Of a stretch of 64,000 bases of DNA, positions 7,952 to 17,606 are shown piece by piece. A program made the translations under genes and the position numbers. Below the pieces are notes generated by a model, which saw only the letters and a list, made by a program, of their open reading frames with translations, was not told the DNA's origin and searched no databases. The first letter of the stretch is position 1. The number at the start of each line of letters is the position of its first letter. This DNA is from REEB481 sp964586595. Lineage in GTDB: Bacteria > Bacteroidota > Bacteroidia > NS11-12g > UBA955. The stretch lies in contig CAZPHB010000004.1 in NCBI GenBank assembly GCA_964586595.1, positions 1 to 64,000 of the forward strand. Reading direction: 5' to 3'.

Positions 7952-9187
7952 TTGACACTGCGGGAGAACATCAGACAGGGCATGGATGCAGTCCGTTCAA
8001 ACCTGCTGCGTACCATCATTACCTGCCTCATTATTGCCATAGGGATTGGTGCACTGGTTGGAATACTCACCTCCATAGATGCCATGAAGGGCGCCATCAC
8101 AGACAGCTTTTCAAGGATGGGCACCAATTCGTTCAACATCATGAACAGGGTGGGAAGTGCGCACTTCGGTGGCAGACGTGAAGCGCGCGTAACCTACAAA
8201 CCCATTTCTTATGCCGAAGCGGTTCGTTTTAAACGGGCACTTGATTTCCCCGCCAGGGTTTCCATGAATGCCAATCTGGAATTTACGGCCACCGTGAAGT
8301 TTGGCGCTGTGAAAACCAATCCGAACATCAGGGTTCAGGGAGTTGATGATATTTATGTGCAGAATGCGGGCTACGAGGTGGATCAGGGCAGGAACTTCAC
8401 TCCTACCGACATTGCATTGGGCCTGCCTGTGGCGCTTATTGGCAGCGATGTGGCGCAAAAACTATTTCCAAAAACCGACCCTATTCAGCAGGTCATCCGG
8501 GTAAATAATGCGCGCCTGCAGGTTGCCGGCGTATTGAAAAGCAAAGGTTCATCGATGGGCATGAGTGGTGGCGACCGATTGGTACTTCTTCCCGTGAGTA
8601 CAGGCAGAAATTTGCTTGCCAACGGAAATGAGTCATACAACATCAATGTATCTGTTGATGATATTCAAAAGCTGGACGAGGCCATGGAGGAATCTTACCT
8701 GCTGTTTCGCAGAATCAGAGGCCTGCGGCTGGAATCGGCAGATAATTTTGAGCTGGTGCGCAGCGATGCGCTGGCCAGAGAAGCCATCGAAAACCTTCAG
8801 TCTGTAGGCATTGCTGGCACACTCATTGGAATCATCACCTTACTTGGTGCGGCCATCAGCCTGATGAACATCATGTTGGTTTCGGTTACCGAGCGAACCC
8901 GCGAAATCGGCACACGCAAGGCCTTGGGTGCAACGCGCATCACCATCAGAAATCAATTCCTCACCGAGGCAGTGGTGATTTGCCAACTTGGAGGCCTTGC
9001 CGGAATCCTGTTGGGATTGCTGATTGGAAACGGCATCAGCATCGCCGTGGGAACGGGGTTTATCATGCCCTGGAACTGGATCATCCTCGCGTTCACACTT
9101 TGCATGGTTGTAGGCCTGGTCAGCGGTTTATATCCCGCTGTTAAGGCTGCCCGCCTGGACCCCATCGAAGCCCTGCGCCACGAATAA
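7952..9187 (+). CDS. MacB/FtsX-type ABC transporter permease
   Basis: Inner-membrane permease of the MacB class, which couples cytoplasmic ATP hydrolysis to events in the periplasm rather than moving substrate through the membrane. In 411 residues there is one N-terminal helix (about 20-42), a periplasmic MacB_PCD domain (about 45-270) and three C-terminal helices (about 282-309, 335-363, 371-395), ending in the hallmark PAVKAARLDPIEALRHE. The start is TTG; the only stop-free alternatives upstream are not start codons. The ATPase and fusion partners are not adjacent. Its stop lies 2 bp from the stop of the convergent T9SS gene. Confidence 0.88.
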   Translation: MTLRENIRQGMDAVRSNLLRTIITCLIIAIGIGALVGILTSIDAMKGAITDSFSRMGTNSFNIMNRVGSAHFGGRREARVTYKPISYAEAVRFKRALDFPARVSMNANLEFTATVKFGAVKTNPNIRVQGVDDIYVQNAGYEVDQGRNFTPTDIALGLPVALIGSDVAQKLFPKTDPIQQVIRVNNARLQVAGVLKSKGSSMGMSGGDRLVLLPVSTGRNLLANGNESYNINVSVDDIQKLDEAMEESYLLFRRIRGLRLESADNFELVRSDALAREAIENLQSVGIAGTLIGIITLLGAAISLMNIMLVSVTERTREIGTRKALGATRITIRNQFLTEAVVICQLGGLAGILLGLLIGNGISIAVGTGFIMPWNWIILAFTLCMVVGLVSGLYPAVKAARLDPIEALRHE

Positions 9188-9189
9188 AC

Positions 9190-11907
9190 TCAATTTCCCA
9201 CGACCATTCGCGCGTAGTAGGTTCCTTGAGCGGTTTGAAAACTGCACAAATACCATCCGGGAGCAATGTTGGCAGGAATCTGAATGCTGCTTCCGTTCAG
9301 CGCGCCGTTCCAAACAGCCTTGCCATTTACGTCATAACAAGCGATGCGTGTAGCACGAACGCCTTCAGGAAGTCTGATGTGCAGCACAGTTCCTGCTGCT
9401 GCAGGGTTTGGATAAACCGCGGTTTCCCAGCGCTGCAGCTCACGCACCCCGGTATGATCAGCCACCACCTGAATATCGGCGGTATCCTTACATCCGGTTG
9501 AAACCAAGGTCTGTACCAACCTTACGGTGTACACGCCATTGGTTGCGTAGGTATGTGAACCCACATTCGAGGTAAGGGTTGATCCATCACCGAAATCCCA
9601 GAAACTGGTCACCCCATTGGTGCTGATGGGCGTACAAACCACACGGCGCTGCCACAACAACTGCCAGGTAAAGCCGGCAGCCGGACGCGGGTTCACTTTT
9701 ACATTCACAGGAATACGCGCCGAAACACAACCTTCTGCAACTGATTCTGCGTAATACGTAAAGCCTCCCAGAAGCATCGGCGTTCTGTAACTATTGCCGC
9801 TGGCAATGGGTTGGGTTGCCCATTCATCATCATACCAATTGATGGTTCCACTGCTCACATTACCCTGCAACAAAGCTGTGCCCTTACTGCAAATAACCGG
9901 CGAAGTAAGTCCGGTGATGGCAGGTGCCTGAGCCACGCGTACCGGAACTTTAGTGCGCGTTGGCGCCATACAGCCATCATCACCCACGGCCACATAATAG
10001 GAAGAACTTCCGGTTTGGCTGCGCAGGTGCGTATAGGCGCTGCCGCTGAACAACAGGGAAGTTCCTGTGTCGGCAGCAAACCAATCAGCCTTCCCGAAAG
10101 CCAGCAGTACCGAAGGTTTCAGACTGTCGCCCAAACATGCGGTATCGCCAAAAACACCCAGCACATCCGGATAATCACCTGCATGAACTGCAATGCTCAA
10201 ACGACTGCTCGGACAAACTCCGTTAAAGGCATCCACATAATAATAATAGGTACCTCTTGCAGCAGGATTAAAGGTAAACAGTGTATCTGTTTTCAGCACA
10301 GTGCCTCCGGAAGGCTGATTGAACCAACGCACCACATACGGACCTTGTGCATTTGCCTTAAGGGTAATGGTTGCCGCCGGTCGAATGCAAACGGAAGTAT
10401 CTGAAGAGGCAATGGGAGGTTTGGGTGCAAACTGGCTGCCAACGAAGGCAGTGACCTTAACCCTGCCTCCTTTATTGAGGCAACCCAAATTGTTCACGCG
10501 CACAAAAAACGAGGTATCCTTATTGAGCAATCCGGTAGTGAACACATTTCCTGTGATGAACGGCGTAGCCGATCCTGCGTCGCGATACCATTCAACCACA
10601 CCGCGATTGGAACTTGCCGAAAGGTTTGCCGCCGAACCGGAACAAATAGAATCATTGCGTACCAGAGGGTCATCCGGATACAGATTCATGCGGATGACAC
10701 CGCGGGTCATGGCGCTGTTGCATCCATTGTTGTTGGCCATCACGTAAAAGGTATCGTTGGCCTGCAGGTTCTTCACCGTGTACACGTCGCCGGTATAAAA
10801 AGGCAGGGTATCGCTCAGGTTTCTGAACCATTGGATTTTCACTCCGGCATCAGACTTCGCGCTGATCTTCACGGAGTCCCCGAAACAGGCATCGAAGCTG
10901 CCGTTAAGCATGGGAACCGTGGGTTTGAAGTAGATGGTTTTAAAAGTAGTGTCCGCGCAAATAGGGGCCGACCAGGGAATATGCCTGGTGATCAGCCGAA
11001 CATCGTAATTGGCCTTCGTGGTGTATTTTTTCTTGTGGTGGATGCTGTTGGTGTTCGCAGTGCCGTCACCCGTATTCCAGTAGTGTACAAAACGTTCCAG
11101 GTTGCTGTAAGTATAATAATCATACACACGGCTGCCTGCCACACTCTTGTTGCTGAGGTTGGTAAACCGAACGGTATCAGAAATGGGATAACAGGTATTG
11201 TTGATGCTGAAATCCGCCGCCAGATCATAGGACACAAAAGGATAGTAATTCATGTCGGCATCCAGCGCAACGCCGCTGATGTTCAGGTTGAGTCCCCGGT
11301 ACCATTTCCCGCTTACTGAGCCGCAAAGCAGGTTTTCTCTTTTCCCATTTTTTGCGCTCCAGCTGTTGGCCACCACACCCGCACCTGTGGTCACGCTGTC
11401 ACATTCCACAGCGATGATGTAGCCATAGTTCAGGGTAACAGCCTTTTTAAAGAAGATGTCTTTCTGCAATACAGCCAGCCTTCCACCACCAAAAGTGGTA
11501 TCGATGGTGATGGTATCACTGGCCAACGGCGCACCCGAAGGCAAAGAATCGGTCCCTGCCTTGTAGAGGTTACAAATGACCCTGATGGTGTATTTGCTCG
11601 CAGCTGTTCCCGACAAAGCCCAGCCAAAAAAGCGAAATCCGTGTACCGTAAGGGTTTGAGGCGCGCTGAAGAACTGTCCCAACGAGCTTCCCTTACGCAC
11701 AGAAATGGAATTGAGGGCCGTAGCCTTGTACAAGGTGTATTCCACTGTATCTGTTTTACAGGCCGTTGGCTTGGTCGCGCTGCGCAAACTGCGTTCCTGA
11801 CTAAGTTTATGTACCGGCGACTGTATGGGCAGACCCGGACTGCTGAACTGCGCCTGAACCTTAATGGCTCCCAAAAGCAGCAAGCAAAGGGTAAATGGTA
11901 TCTTCAT
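9190..11907 (-). CDS. T9SS-sorted surface protein with Ig-like and PKD domains
   Basis: A 905-residue secreted protein. A signal peptide covers about 1-19 (ending KVQA). Several repeats of the Ig_7 type follow from about 330 to 720, each with a Cys, then W-Y or W-F and a closing Cys (for example VEWYRDAGSATPF). A PKD domain (SFWDFGDGSTL) lies near 770, and a type A sorting domain begins at about 825 (VYPNPAAAGT). Such proteins are exported by SecYEG, crossed through the outer membrane by T9SS and anchored or released. Ligand and function are unknown; adhesion is plausible from the repeats. Confidence 0.85.
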   Translation of the reverse strand: MKIPFTLCLLLLGAIKVQAQFSSPGLPIQSPVHKLSQERSLRSATKPTACKTDTVEYTLYKATALNSISVRKGSSLGQFFSAPQTLTVHGFRFFGWALSGTAASKYTIRVICNLYKAGTDSLPSGAPLASDTITIDTTFGGGRLAVLQKDIFFKKAVTLNYGYIIAVECDSVTTGAGVVANSWSAKNGKRENLLCGSVSGKWYRGLNLNISGVALDADMNYYPFVSYDLAADFSINNTCYPISDTVRFTNLSNKSVAGSRVYDYYTYSNLERFVHYWNTGDGTANTNSIHHKKKYTTKANYDVRLITRHIPWSAPICADTTFKTIYFKPTVPMLNGSFDACFGDSVKISAKSDAGVKIQWFRNLSDTLPFYTGDVYTVKNLQANDTFYVMANNNGCNSAMTRGVIRMNLYPDDPLVRNDSICSGSAANLSASSNRGVVEWYRDAGSATPFITGNVFTTGLLNKDTSFFVRVNNLGCLNKGGRVKVTAFVGSQFAPKPPIASSDTSVCIRPAATITLKANAQGPYVVRWFNQPSGGTVLKTDTLFTFNPAARGTYYYYVDAFNGVCPSSRLSIAVHAGDYPDVLGVFGDTACLGDSLKPSVLLAFGKADWFAADTGTSLLFSGSAYTHLRSQTGSSSYYVAVGDDGCMAPTRTKVPVRVAQAPAITGLTSPVICSKGTALLQGNVSSGTINWYDDEWATQPIASGNSYRTPMLLGGFTYYAESVAEGCVSARIPVNVKVNPRPAAGFTWQLLWQRRVVCTPISTNGVTSFWDFGDGSTLTSNVGSHTYATNGVYTVRLVQTLVSTGCKDTADIQVVADHTGVRELQRWETAVYPNPAAAGTVLHIRLPEGVRATRIACYDVNGKAVWNGALNGSSIQIPANIAPGWYLCSFQTAQGTYYARMVVGN

Positions 11908-11979
11908 AGGTCTATTTTACGCTGATAATCCGTAAAAATGGTCAATTAATCGAATAAAAGCAAATTCTGATCGGTTTGT

Positions 11980-12016
11980 AAAAAAAGAGGGCCTGAATCT
12001 GACGATTCAAGCCCTC
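11980..12016 (-). terminator. Terminator of CpxP/Spy-like gene
   Basis: The arms GAGGGCCTGAATC (11987-11999) and GATTCAAGCCCTC (12004-12016) pair with one wobble around a 4-nt loop. On the minus strand a run of seven T follows, 18 bp after the stop of the minus-strand gene. Confidence 0.85.
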
Positions 12017-12033
12017 AACCACCATAAACACAT

Positions 12034-12411
12034 TTACAACCCTGGAGGAATTCCTGAAGCTCTGTTCCTTGACTTGCGCTTGTTTCTAAGCATTTCTTTC
12101 TGTTCTTCGGTCAAAACCGCGCGAATTTGTTCCATACTGTGCTTCCGAATCACTTCCATTTCCCGCTGCATTTCTTCCCTGTCCCCTCCGGTGCGTCTTT
12201 TTACTTCGAGCCGACGTGCACAAGTGCTGTCGTGAATGGCGCGGATTTGTGCTTCCTGTGTGGAAGTAATGCCGATACTGTCTTTCAGGAAGCGCATAAG
12301 TTCCGATCCTCGTTGCGCACAAGGATCTGCTGCCGGCTGCGCCTGAACTTTAACCCATCCCCCCAGCAGCATAAAGCCAAAAATCAATAATTGTCTCATA
12401 TTCATGTTCAT
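12034..12411 (-). CDS. Periplasmic CpxP/Spy-like LTxxQ protein
   Basis: A 125-residue secreted protein with a signal peptide ending near VQA (about residue 24) and a highly charged, helical mature part. LTEEQ near residue 101 and a related TSTQ stretch near 51 resemble the LTxxQ motifs of Spy and CpxP periplasmic chaperones. In Bacteroidota, such small proteins often accompany sigma-factor or stress systems, but none is adjacent here. Start codons at 12411, 12405 and 12399 are all possible because of the MNMNM beginning. It is divergent from the subtilase gene and has its own strong terminator. Confidence 0.7.
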   Translation of the reverse strand: MNMNMRQLLIFGFMLLGGWVKVQAQPAADPCAQRGSELMRFLKDSIGITSTQEAQIRAIHDSTCARRLEVKRRTGGDREEMQREMEVIRKHSMEQIRAVLTEEQKEMLRNKRKSRNRASGIPPGL

Positions 12412-12455
12412 GTTTCCATTATGATGTTTGCATCACCCTGAAGTTTAATGACATG

Positions 12456-12463
12456 TACCTTTG
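12456..12463 (+). promoter_or_regulatory. -7 promoter box of subtilase gene
   Basis: TACCTTTG is a perfect TAnnTTTG box followed by exactly 4 nt and the ATG at 12468. A TTTG at 12427-12430 could be the -33 element, although the 25-nt spacing is long. Confidence 0.65.
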
Positions 12464-12467
12464 AAGC

Positions 12468-14687
12468 ATGTTCCGCAACAACTTCTGTTTGGCGCTCATG
12501 CTGGGGATGGTTTTCTCCCAAAGCCTGAATGCCCAGCTTGATAAAGTTAATCCCTACGGAAAACTCTTGTTGAACCAGCTTCCAAGCATGGATCAATCGA
12601 TCATGATGGAATCTGATCATCCTTTTCTGATCAATGTTCAGTCGGGCGAATTCACCTTAAGTCGTGCGGCATCGCTCGGCATCAAAGTACAAAGTCGGTG
12701 CGGCGATGTTTGGTCCTGCCGATCTTCGTTGGCTCAGATGGCGCAACTCGCTCTGGAACAGGGCGTTCGTTACATTGAGGTTCAACCGTTGAATGCTGTG
12801 CGTGCTTATGACGACAGCGCCCGCAAGGCCAGCAATATTCGCCAGGCCTGGAACTCAGGAAATACTTCCCCCATAAAAGGCAAAGGTGTTGTTCTGGGCA
12901 TTGTGGATGTAGGATTCCAAACCGACCATCCCGGATTTTGGGACAGCACGGGAAATGTGTACCGCGTGAAACGCTTCTGGAACCAATCATCCTCCGCAGG
13001 GCCGGCTCCTCAGGGTTTTACCTATGGCCGTGAATGCAAAACCGAACAGGAAATTCTTGCCGAACGCAACGACGATGGAACGCATGGCACCCATGTGGCA
13101 GGCATCGCAGGTGGCTCCGGGCTGGGTTCTCCTGGATTGAAATATGCAGGTGTGGCTCCGGAAACAGATCTGGTTTTTGTGAACATCATGTACTCTTCGC
13201 CAAGCATTCCCGGCAGCGCCTGGGGCGATTACGTGATTGCCAATCCAGCCATCATCGATGCTTATGACTATGTGCTTCGTTATGCAAAATCTAAAGGCCA
13301 ACGCGCCGTGACCAACCTCAGCTGGGGCATGCACACAGGCCCGCATGACGGCACTTCACTCTTTGATCGCGCCGTTGACCAATTGTCTGAACAAGGACTG
13401 GTGGTGGTTGGTGCCGCCGGCAACGACGGAAACTCACGCATGCACCTTTCCGCCCCGCTGCGTGGCGACACTTTATATACGTTTGCCTTCGACAACGGAC
13501 GAAAAAACCGCAATGCCGAAAGCATTTATACAGACATCTGGGGGACAAAAGGAAAAACCTTTTTTGTAAACGCAGCACTCTTTGACACCCTGGGAAAAAA
13601 AATCCTGGAAACCCCCTTCTTCCCTGCCGATGGGAGCAGTAAAAGCACCTGGTTTTCCGCTGGCAGCGACACCCTGTTGTTGAAAATCAGCAGCCAAAAA
13701 GAATATCCCTTCAATGGAAAAACCAATATGCTGCTGATTGCCAGTCATAAAAACCCGGCGAAGAACTACATCAGACTAGGATTTTACGCGGACTCTTCAG
13801 ACCTCCACGCCTGGAATTCGGGCGAGGCCTACCTCTGGTCTTCAGGCAGTTTCAGCAATGAAGTTAAAGGCAACGACTACAAAGGCACGTACCTGAATGG
13901 CAACGATGAACATACCATTGGCGAAAACGGTGGCAGCGGAAACAGCACCATTTCTGTTGGCGCCTATGTGACTCGAAATGAATGGACCGACGACCGCAAC
14001 AACCCCAGAGACAACAAAGCCCAAACGCTGTACACCAATGCCACATTTACCAGCCGAGGCCCGAGGGTTGACGGCTTTATCAAACCGAATGTAGCCGCAC
14101 CCGGTTCAGAAATCTGCGCACCGCTGCACAACCGGCAACTTCCCGGATGGCTGTTCGACCGGGTTCTGTGCCGCGACAGCATCAAAGGCGCCTGGAATTA
14201 TTATGGCGTATTGCAGGGAACCAGCATGGCCGCTCCTCATGTGGCAGGCATTGCCGCTTTGATGCTGGAAGCCGATCCATCACTTACGCCGGCCACACTC
14301 CGAACATTGCTGCAAGAAAGCGCCAAACAGGATGCCTTCACCGGACAAGTACCCAACGGCATCTTCGGCTTCGGCAAAGTGGATGCACTGGCTGCCCTGG
14401 TGGCTGTGCGCACGCTGTCTGACGGCAACTCACCTGAACATCCGATACAATGGCAGCTGTGGCCGAATCCTGCGCAGGGCGGTGCGGTGAGCATTCGCGT
14501 GCCGGCAATCTGGAAAGGCGAAATAACGGTACAATTGTACGACCTGAACGGCCGTCTGCTGGAACAAAGCACGTACGCAGCATCTGACATCCTCAGCCTA
14601 CGCACCGAACATCTGCCTGCGGGAACTTATACCCTGATGCTAAAACACCGCAATCACTCCACAGCGCGACTGCTGTTGGTTCCTTGA
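12468..14687 (+). CDS. T9SS-sorted S8 subtilisin-family protease
   Basis: A secreted serine protease of 739 residues. A signal peptide covers about 1-22. The catalytic triad is D147 (GIVDVGF), H206 (HGTHVAG) and S586 (GTSMAAPHVAG), with the oxyanion-hole Asn at N319 (GAAGNDGN). About 170 residues between N319 and the serine motif form an inserted beta-rich domain, as in fungal-type and Bacteroidota S8A proteases. The C-terminus (from about 660, LWPNPAQGG) is a type A T9SS sorting domain, so the enzyme should reach the cell surface or medium. Its last 34 bp overlap the convergent carbonic anhydrase gene. Confidence 0.94.
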   Translation: MFRNNFCLALMLGMVFSQSLNAQLDKVNPYGKLLLNQLPSMDQSIMMESDHPFLINVQSGEFTLSRAASLGIKVQSRCGDVWSCRSSLAQMAQLALEQGVRYIEVQPLNAVRAYDDSARKASNIRQAWNSGNTSPIKGKGVVLGIVDVGFQTDHPGFWDSTGNVYRVKRFWNQSSSAGPAPQGFTYGRECKTEQEILAERNDDGTHGTHVAGIAGGSGLGSPGLKYAGVAPETDLVFVNIMYSSPSIPGSAWGDYVIANPAIIDAYDYVLRYAKSKGQRAVTNLSWGMHTGPHDGTSLFDRAVDQLSEQGLVVVGAAGNDGNSRMHLSAPLRGDTLYTFAFDNGRKNRNAESIYTDIWGTKGKTFFVNAALFDTLGKKILETPFFPADGSSKSTWFSAGSDTLLLKISSQKEYPFNGKTNMLLIASHKNPAKNYIRLGFYADSSDLHAWNSGEAYLWSSGSFSNEVKGNDYKGTYLNGNDEHTIGENGGSGNSTISVGAYVTRNEWTDDRNNPRDNKAQTLYTNATFTSRGPRVDGFIKPNVAAPGSEICAPLHNRQLPGWLFDRVLCRDSIKGAWNYYGVLQGTSMAAPHVAGIAALMLEADPSLTPATLRTLLQESAKQDAFTGQVPNGIFGFGKVDALAALVAVRTLSDGNSPEHPIQWQLWPNPAQGGAVSIRVPAIWKGEITVQLYDLNGRLLEQSTYAASDILSLRTEHLPAGTYTLMLKHRNHSTARLLLVP

Positions 14688-15199
14688 GCGTAAAACTGCC
14701 GGAAGGCGGCCGCCTTCTCCACATAATCAGACACACTTTCCGCGATGGCCGTTTCCTGTTCCGGACCAAGGCTGCGCACCACTTTTGCAGGTACACCCAA
14801 AACAAGTGAATAGGGAGGAATGATCATCCCAGCCGGAACCAGGGCATTTGCACCAATCACGGAATATTCACCTACCACCGCGTTGTTCAGTACCGTAGCG
14901 TGCATGCCCACCAGCACATGATGGGAAATCTGCGCACCGTGCACAATGGCGCCATGACCGATGGTACAATCGCTGCCAATCGTGGCCGGGTCACCCGGGT
15001 CGGCGTGAATCATGGCCAAATCTTGAATATTGGTGCGTGCGCCAACCGAAATCAGCGCCGTGTCGCCGCGCAAAACTGCATTAAACCAAACAGATACTTC
15101 CTCGCCGAGCTCCACTGTGCCGTTCACCTGCGCTCCGGGAGCGATAAATACATCTTTCCCCAGCTTCAACGGAGTCTGCAATCGTTCTAATGTTGTCAT
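14654..15199 (-). CDS. Gamma-class carbonic anhydrase-like protein (YrdA type)
   Basis: A left-handed beta-helix (hexapeptide-repeat) protein of 181 residues, probably trimeric with metal sites between subunits. The three His ligands expected for the family are visible as H65 (MIHADP), H82 and H87 (GHGAIVHG); N57 and Q59 in RTNIQDL match other active-site positions. YrdA-type members have low or unproven carbonic anhydrase activity, so the reaction is uncertain. The ATG giving MTTLERLQTPLKLG fits; a much longer open frame upstream is the shadow of hutI. Its 3' end overlaps the subtilase gene. Confidence 0.88.
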   Translation of the reverse strand: MTTLERLQTPLKLGKDVFIAPGAQVNGTVELGEEVSVWFNAVLRGDTALISVGARTNIQDLAMIHADPGDPATIGSDCTIGHGAIVHGAQISHHVLVGMHATVLNNAVVGEYSVIGANALVPAGMIIPPYSLVLGVPAKVVRSLGPEQETAIAESVSDYVEKAAAFRQFYAQGTNSSRAVE

Positions 15200-15235
15200 C
15201 CGTGCTAATTTGCAGCTTTTTCCGGAAGAAACCAC

Positions 15236-16471
15236 ATGAACCTTGTTTTCACCGACATCGCCAGGATTTACGGCACGCATCCGAAGGAACAACAGCGACT
15301 GAACGGAAGCGAAATGACTGAAGTTCCTTTTGCAGACCATGCATTCCTGCGCTGCAGCAAGGGCCTGATTACGGAAATCGGGCCGATGGAACAGTTCCTT
15401 CCGAAGGATGGGGAACAACAGGTTGCATTGGAAGGCCGCTGGCTGATTCCGGGTTTGGTGGACAGCCATACGCATCTGGTGTTTGCCGCTGCGCGGGAAG
15501 AAGAATTCCGCATGCGCATCTCCGGGAAAAGCTATGAAGAAATTGCAGCCGCCGGAGGCGGGATCCTGAATTCCGCGCTGAAACTGAGGCAAGCTTCCGA
15601 AGAACAACTTTTTGAAGACGCCGGCGCAAGGCTGCGCTTGATGATGGCCCATGGAACCACAACCGTAGAAATCAAAAGTGGCTACGGCCTGGACACGGCT
15701 TCGGAACTCAAAATGCTGCGGGTGATCAAAAAGCTGAAACAGGAATTCCCCATTCAGATAAAAGCCACCTTTCTGGGAGCACACGCCATTCCCACAGAAT
15801 TCAAACATCGACGCGATGGCTATGTTCGGCTGATCATCGAGGAAATGCTTCCTGCCATACATCACGAAGGGCTGGCCGATTTCATGGATGTGTTCTGCGA
15901 CCGCGGCTTCTTCACACCGGAAGAAACAGCCACCTTACTGGAGGCAGGATTGCGTTACGGACTGCGGCCTAAAATCCACGCCAATGAATTGGGCCTTACC
16001 GGCGGCGTGCAGGTGGGCGTGCGTTACGGCGCTTTGTCGGTGGACCACCTGGAACACTGCGGCCCGGATGAAATCATGTGTTTACAACAAAGCCATACCA
16101 TACCCGTTGGACTCCCGGGAACATCTTATTTTCTGGGACTTCCTTATACTCCTGTGCGGGCGCTGATGGATGCAGGACTTCCTGTGGCGCTGGCCAGCGA
16201 CTTCAATCCCGGAAGCAGTCCGGGACCATCCCTGCAAATGACCATGAGCCTGGCCTGTACACAAATGAATATGTTGCCTGAAGAAGCTTTGAACGCCATC
16301 ACCCTGAACGCCGCTGCCGCCCTGGATTTAAGCCATACCTGCGGAAGTCTTGCGCCCGGCAAACGCGCCGATTTCTGCGTACTGAAAGGAAAGCCCTCGC
16401 TGGCCATTATTCCCTACCATTTTGGCGTGAACCATGTAGAAGCGGTTTATGTGCAGGGCCTGCGCTGTTGA
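15236..16471 (+). CDS. hutI: Imidazolonepropionase
   Basis: Third enzyme of histidine degradation, hydrolysing 4-imidazolone-5-propionate to N-formimino-L-glutamate in the cytosol. The 411-residue amidohydrolase has metal ligands H78 and H80 (VDSHTHLVF), and further family motifs HANELGL, SVDHLEHCG and ASDFNPGSSPG. The substrate-binding stretch RMRISGKSYEEIAAAGGG follows the first motif. The other hut genes are not in this window. It is divergent from the carbonic anhydrase with 36 bp between starts. Downstream, 61 bp without clear features separate it from the convergent dioxygenase gene. Confidence 0.95.
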   Translation: MNLVFTDIARIYGTHPKEQQRLNGSEMTEVPFADHAFLRCSKGLITEIGPMEQFLPKDGEQQVALEGRWLIPGLVDSHTHLVFAAAREEEFRMRISGKSYEEIAAAGGGILNSALKLRQASEEQLFEDAGARLRLMMAHGTTTVEIKSGYGLDTASELKMLRVIKKLKQEFPIQIKATFLGAHAIPTEFKHRRDGYVRLIIEEMLPAIHHEGLADFMDVFCDRGFFTPEETATLLEAGLRYGLRPKIHANELGLTGGVQVGVRYGALSVDHLEHCGPDEIMCLQQSHTIPVGLPGTSYFLGLPYTPVRALMDAGLPVALASDFNPGSSPGPSLQMTMSLACTQMNMLPEEALNAITLNAAAALDLSHTCGSLAPGKRADFCVLKGKPSLAIIPYHFGVNHVEAVYVQGLRC

Positions 16472-16532
16472 ACAGGAACAACTTCCCAAAAAAGAGTCTC
16501 GTCAACAAGGCTAAAATACCGTGGCAGAAGAG

Positions 16533-17468
16533 TTAAGCCTGAAGTATGTTGTAGGAATCCAGGTTGTTTTCACCCCATTGGGCGCGTTCTTCTTCAGACC
16601 ATAACTCCGGGAAGAACATGCGTTTCTGATAACGCGGGTGCATGTAACGCTGCCAAGGACTTCCGCCGGTAGCGGCGCCTCCACCGATGTATTTTGCTGC
16701 CGCCCGGTAATGTGCCATCACCCAGCGAACATTCACCGTATGGTCGTAGTGCCGCATCGCATTGCGCAGTTGCAAGTTTTGCTTCACTGCTTCCGGCAAA
16801 GCCTTAAACAGCGTCCACAAATTGTGCTTCTTGCATTGCTTCATGAACGCCAAAAACTCTGCTTTATACCGATTTTCAAAATTGCGCAGCAGGGCATTTT
16901 TCACACCGGTAGCGTGGTCCTTTCCAGCTGCCTGCCAATACAGCAACTCAAAAACCTCCGCTTCGTCGGCATCGGGTTGCAATTGCGCACGATACCTCAA
17001 ATCCACCAGATTCTGCAGTTCTGTGGACGCGAATTCTATCTGACGGTATTGCGCGCTTTGGAAACCACTGGCAGGCGTTAAGGTATCCCTGAACTTCATG
17101 TACTGTTCAGGCTCCATGCCATCGCCCATGATGTTAAACGACTCGGCAAGCATGTCGAAATAGCGGCTTACCCTGTTCAGATGCATGCTGAACTTCTCAG
17201 CCGTTAATGCACCCGGATCAGACAATTGTCCGATTTCCCAAAGAATCATTTTGAACAACAATTCATTGATTTGATGGTACATGATGAACACCATTTCATC
17301 GGGCAGCTGCGTGCGTTTGATTTGCAAGCCGAGCAGTGCATCTACCTGGATATAATCCCAATAGGTAATCGGTTCGGCATGCAACAAGCCAGACAAATGC
17401 ACGTCGGGATCCTGCCCCATGTCGCGGTATTTCTTGTCAATAGCATCCAGCAACTCTGTTCTGTTCAT
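16533..17468 (-). CDS. kynA: Tryptophan 2,3-dioxygenase
   Basis: Haem enzyme that opens the indole ring of tryptophan to N-formylkynurenine, the first step of the kynurenine route. The frame gives 311 residues from the ATG at 17468; a TTG three codons upstream (17477) is an alternative. Motifs that identify the family are YHQINELLFKMILWE, FRDTLTPASGFQSAQYRQIE, the predicted axial-haem histidine in VRWVMAHYRAAAKYIGG, TGGSPWQRYM and FFPELW. With hutI beside it, the region looks geared to aromatic and histidine amino acid breakdown, but the two genes are convergent and not an operon. Confidence 0.95.
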   Translation of the reverse strand: MNRTELLDAIDKKYRDMGQDPDVHLSGLLHAEPITYWDYIQVDALLGLQIKRTQLPDEMVFIMYHQINELLFKMILWEIGQLSDPGALTAEKFSMHLNRVSRYFDMLAESFNIMGDGMEPEQYMKFRDTLTPASGFQSAQYRQIEFASTELQNLVDLRYRAQLQPDADEAEVFELLYWQAAGKDHATGVKNALLRNFENRYKAEFLAFMKQCKKHNLWTLFKALPEAVKQNLQLRNAMRHYDHTVNVRWVMAHYRAAAKYIGGGAATGGSPWQRYMHPRYQKRMFFPELWSEEERAQWGENNLDSYNILQA

Positions 17469-17556
17469 GTTGGTCAATGATGTGGCAAAGTAAAGGATGG
17501 AGCAGGGCTAAATGTTGAAATTTAAGGAAGTTGGTATCTGATAAATATCAACGAAA

Positions 17557-17583
17557 CAAAAAAGGCGACCACCCAGATCGCCT
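17557..17583 (-). terminator. Terminator of ECF operon
   Basis: Arms AGGCGA (17563-17568) and TCGCCT (17578-17583) flank a 9-nt loop. On the minus strand the stem runs into TTTTTTG, 24 bp after the stop of the last gene of the sigma-factor operon. Confidence 0.8.
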
Positions 17584-17606
17584 ATTCTGTTCTTCCATTT
17601 CGCGTA

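Noticed and set aside
15200..15865. Extension of the carbonic anhydrase frame by about 220 codons
   Set aside because: The extra part lies entirely antisense to hutI, and the family starts at the ATG at 15199.
15236..17468. hutI and kynA as one amino acid catabolic operon
   Set aside because: The genes converge on opposite strands and have separate promoters, so they are neighbours only.
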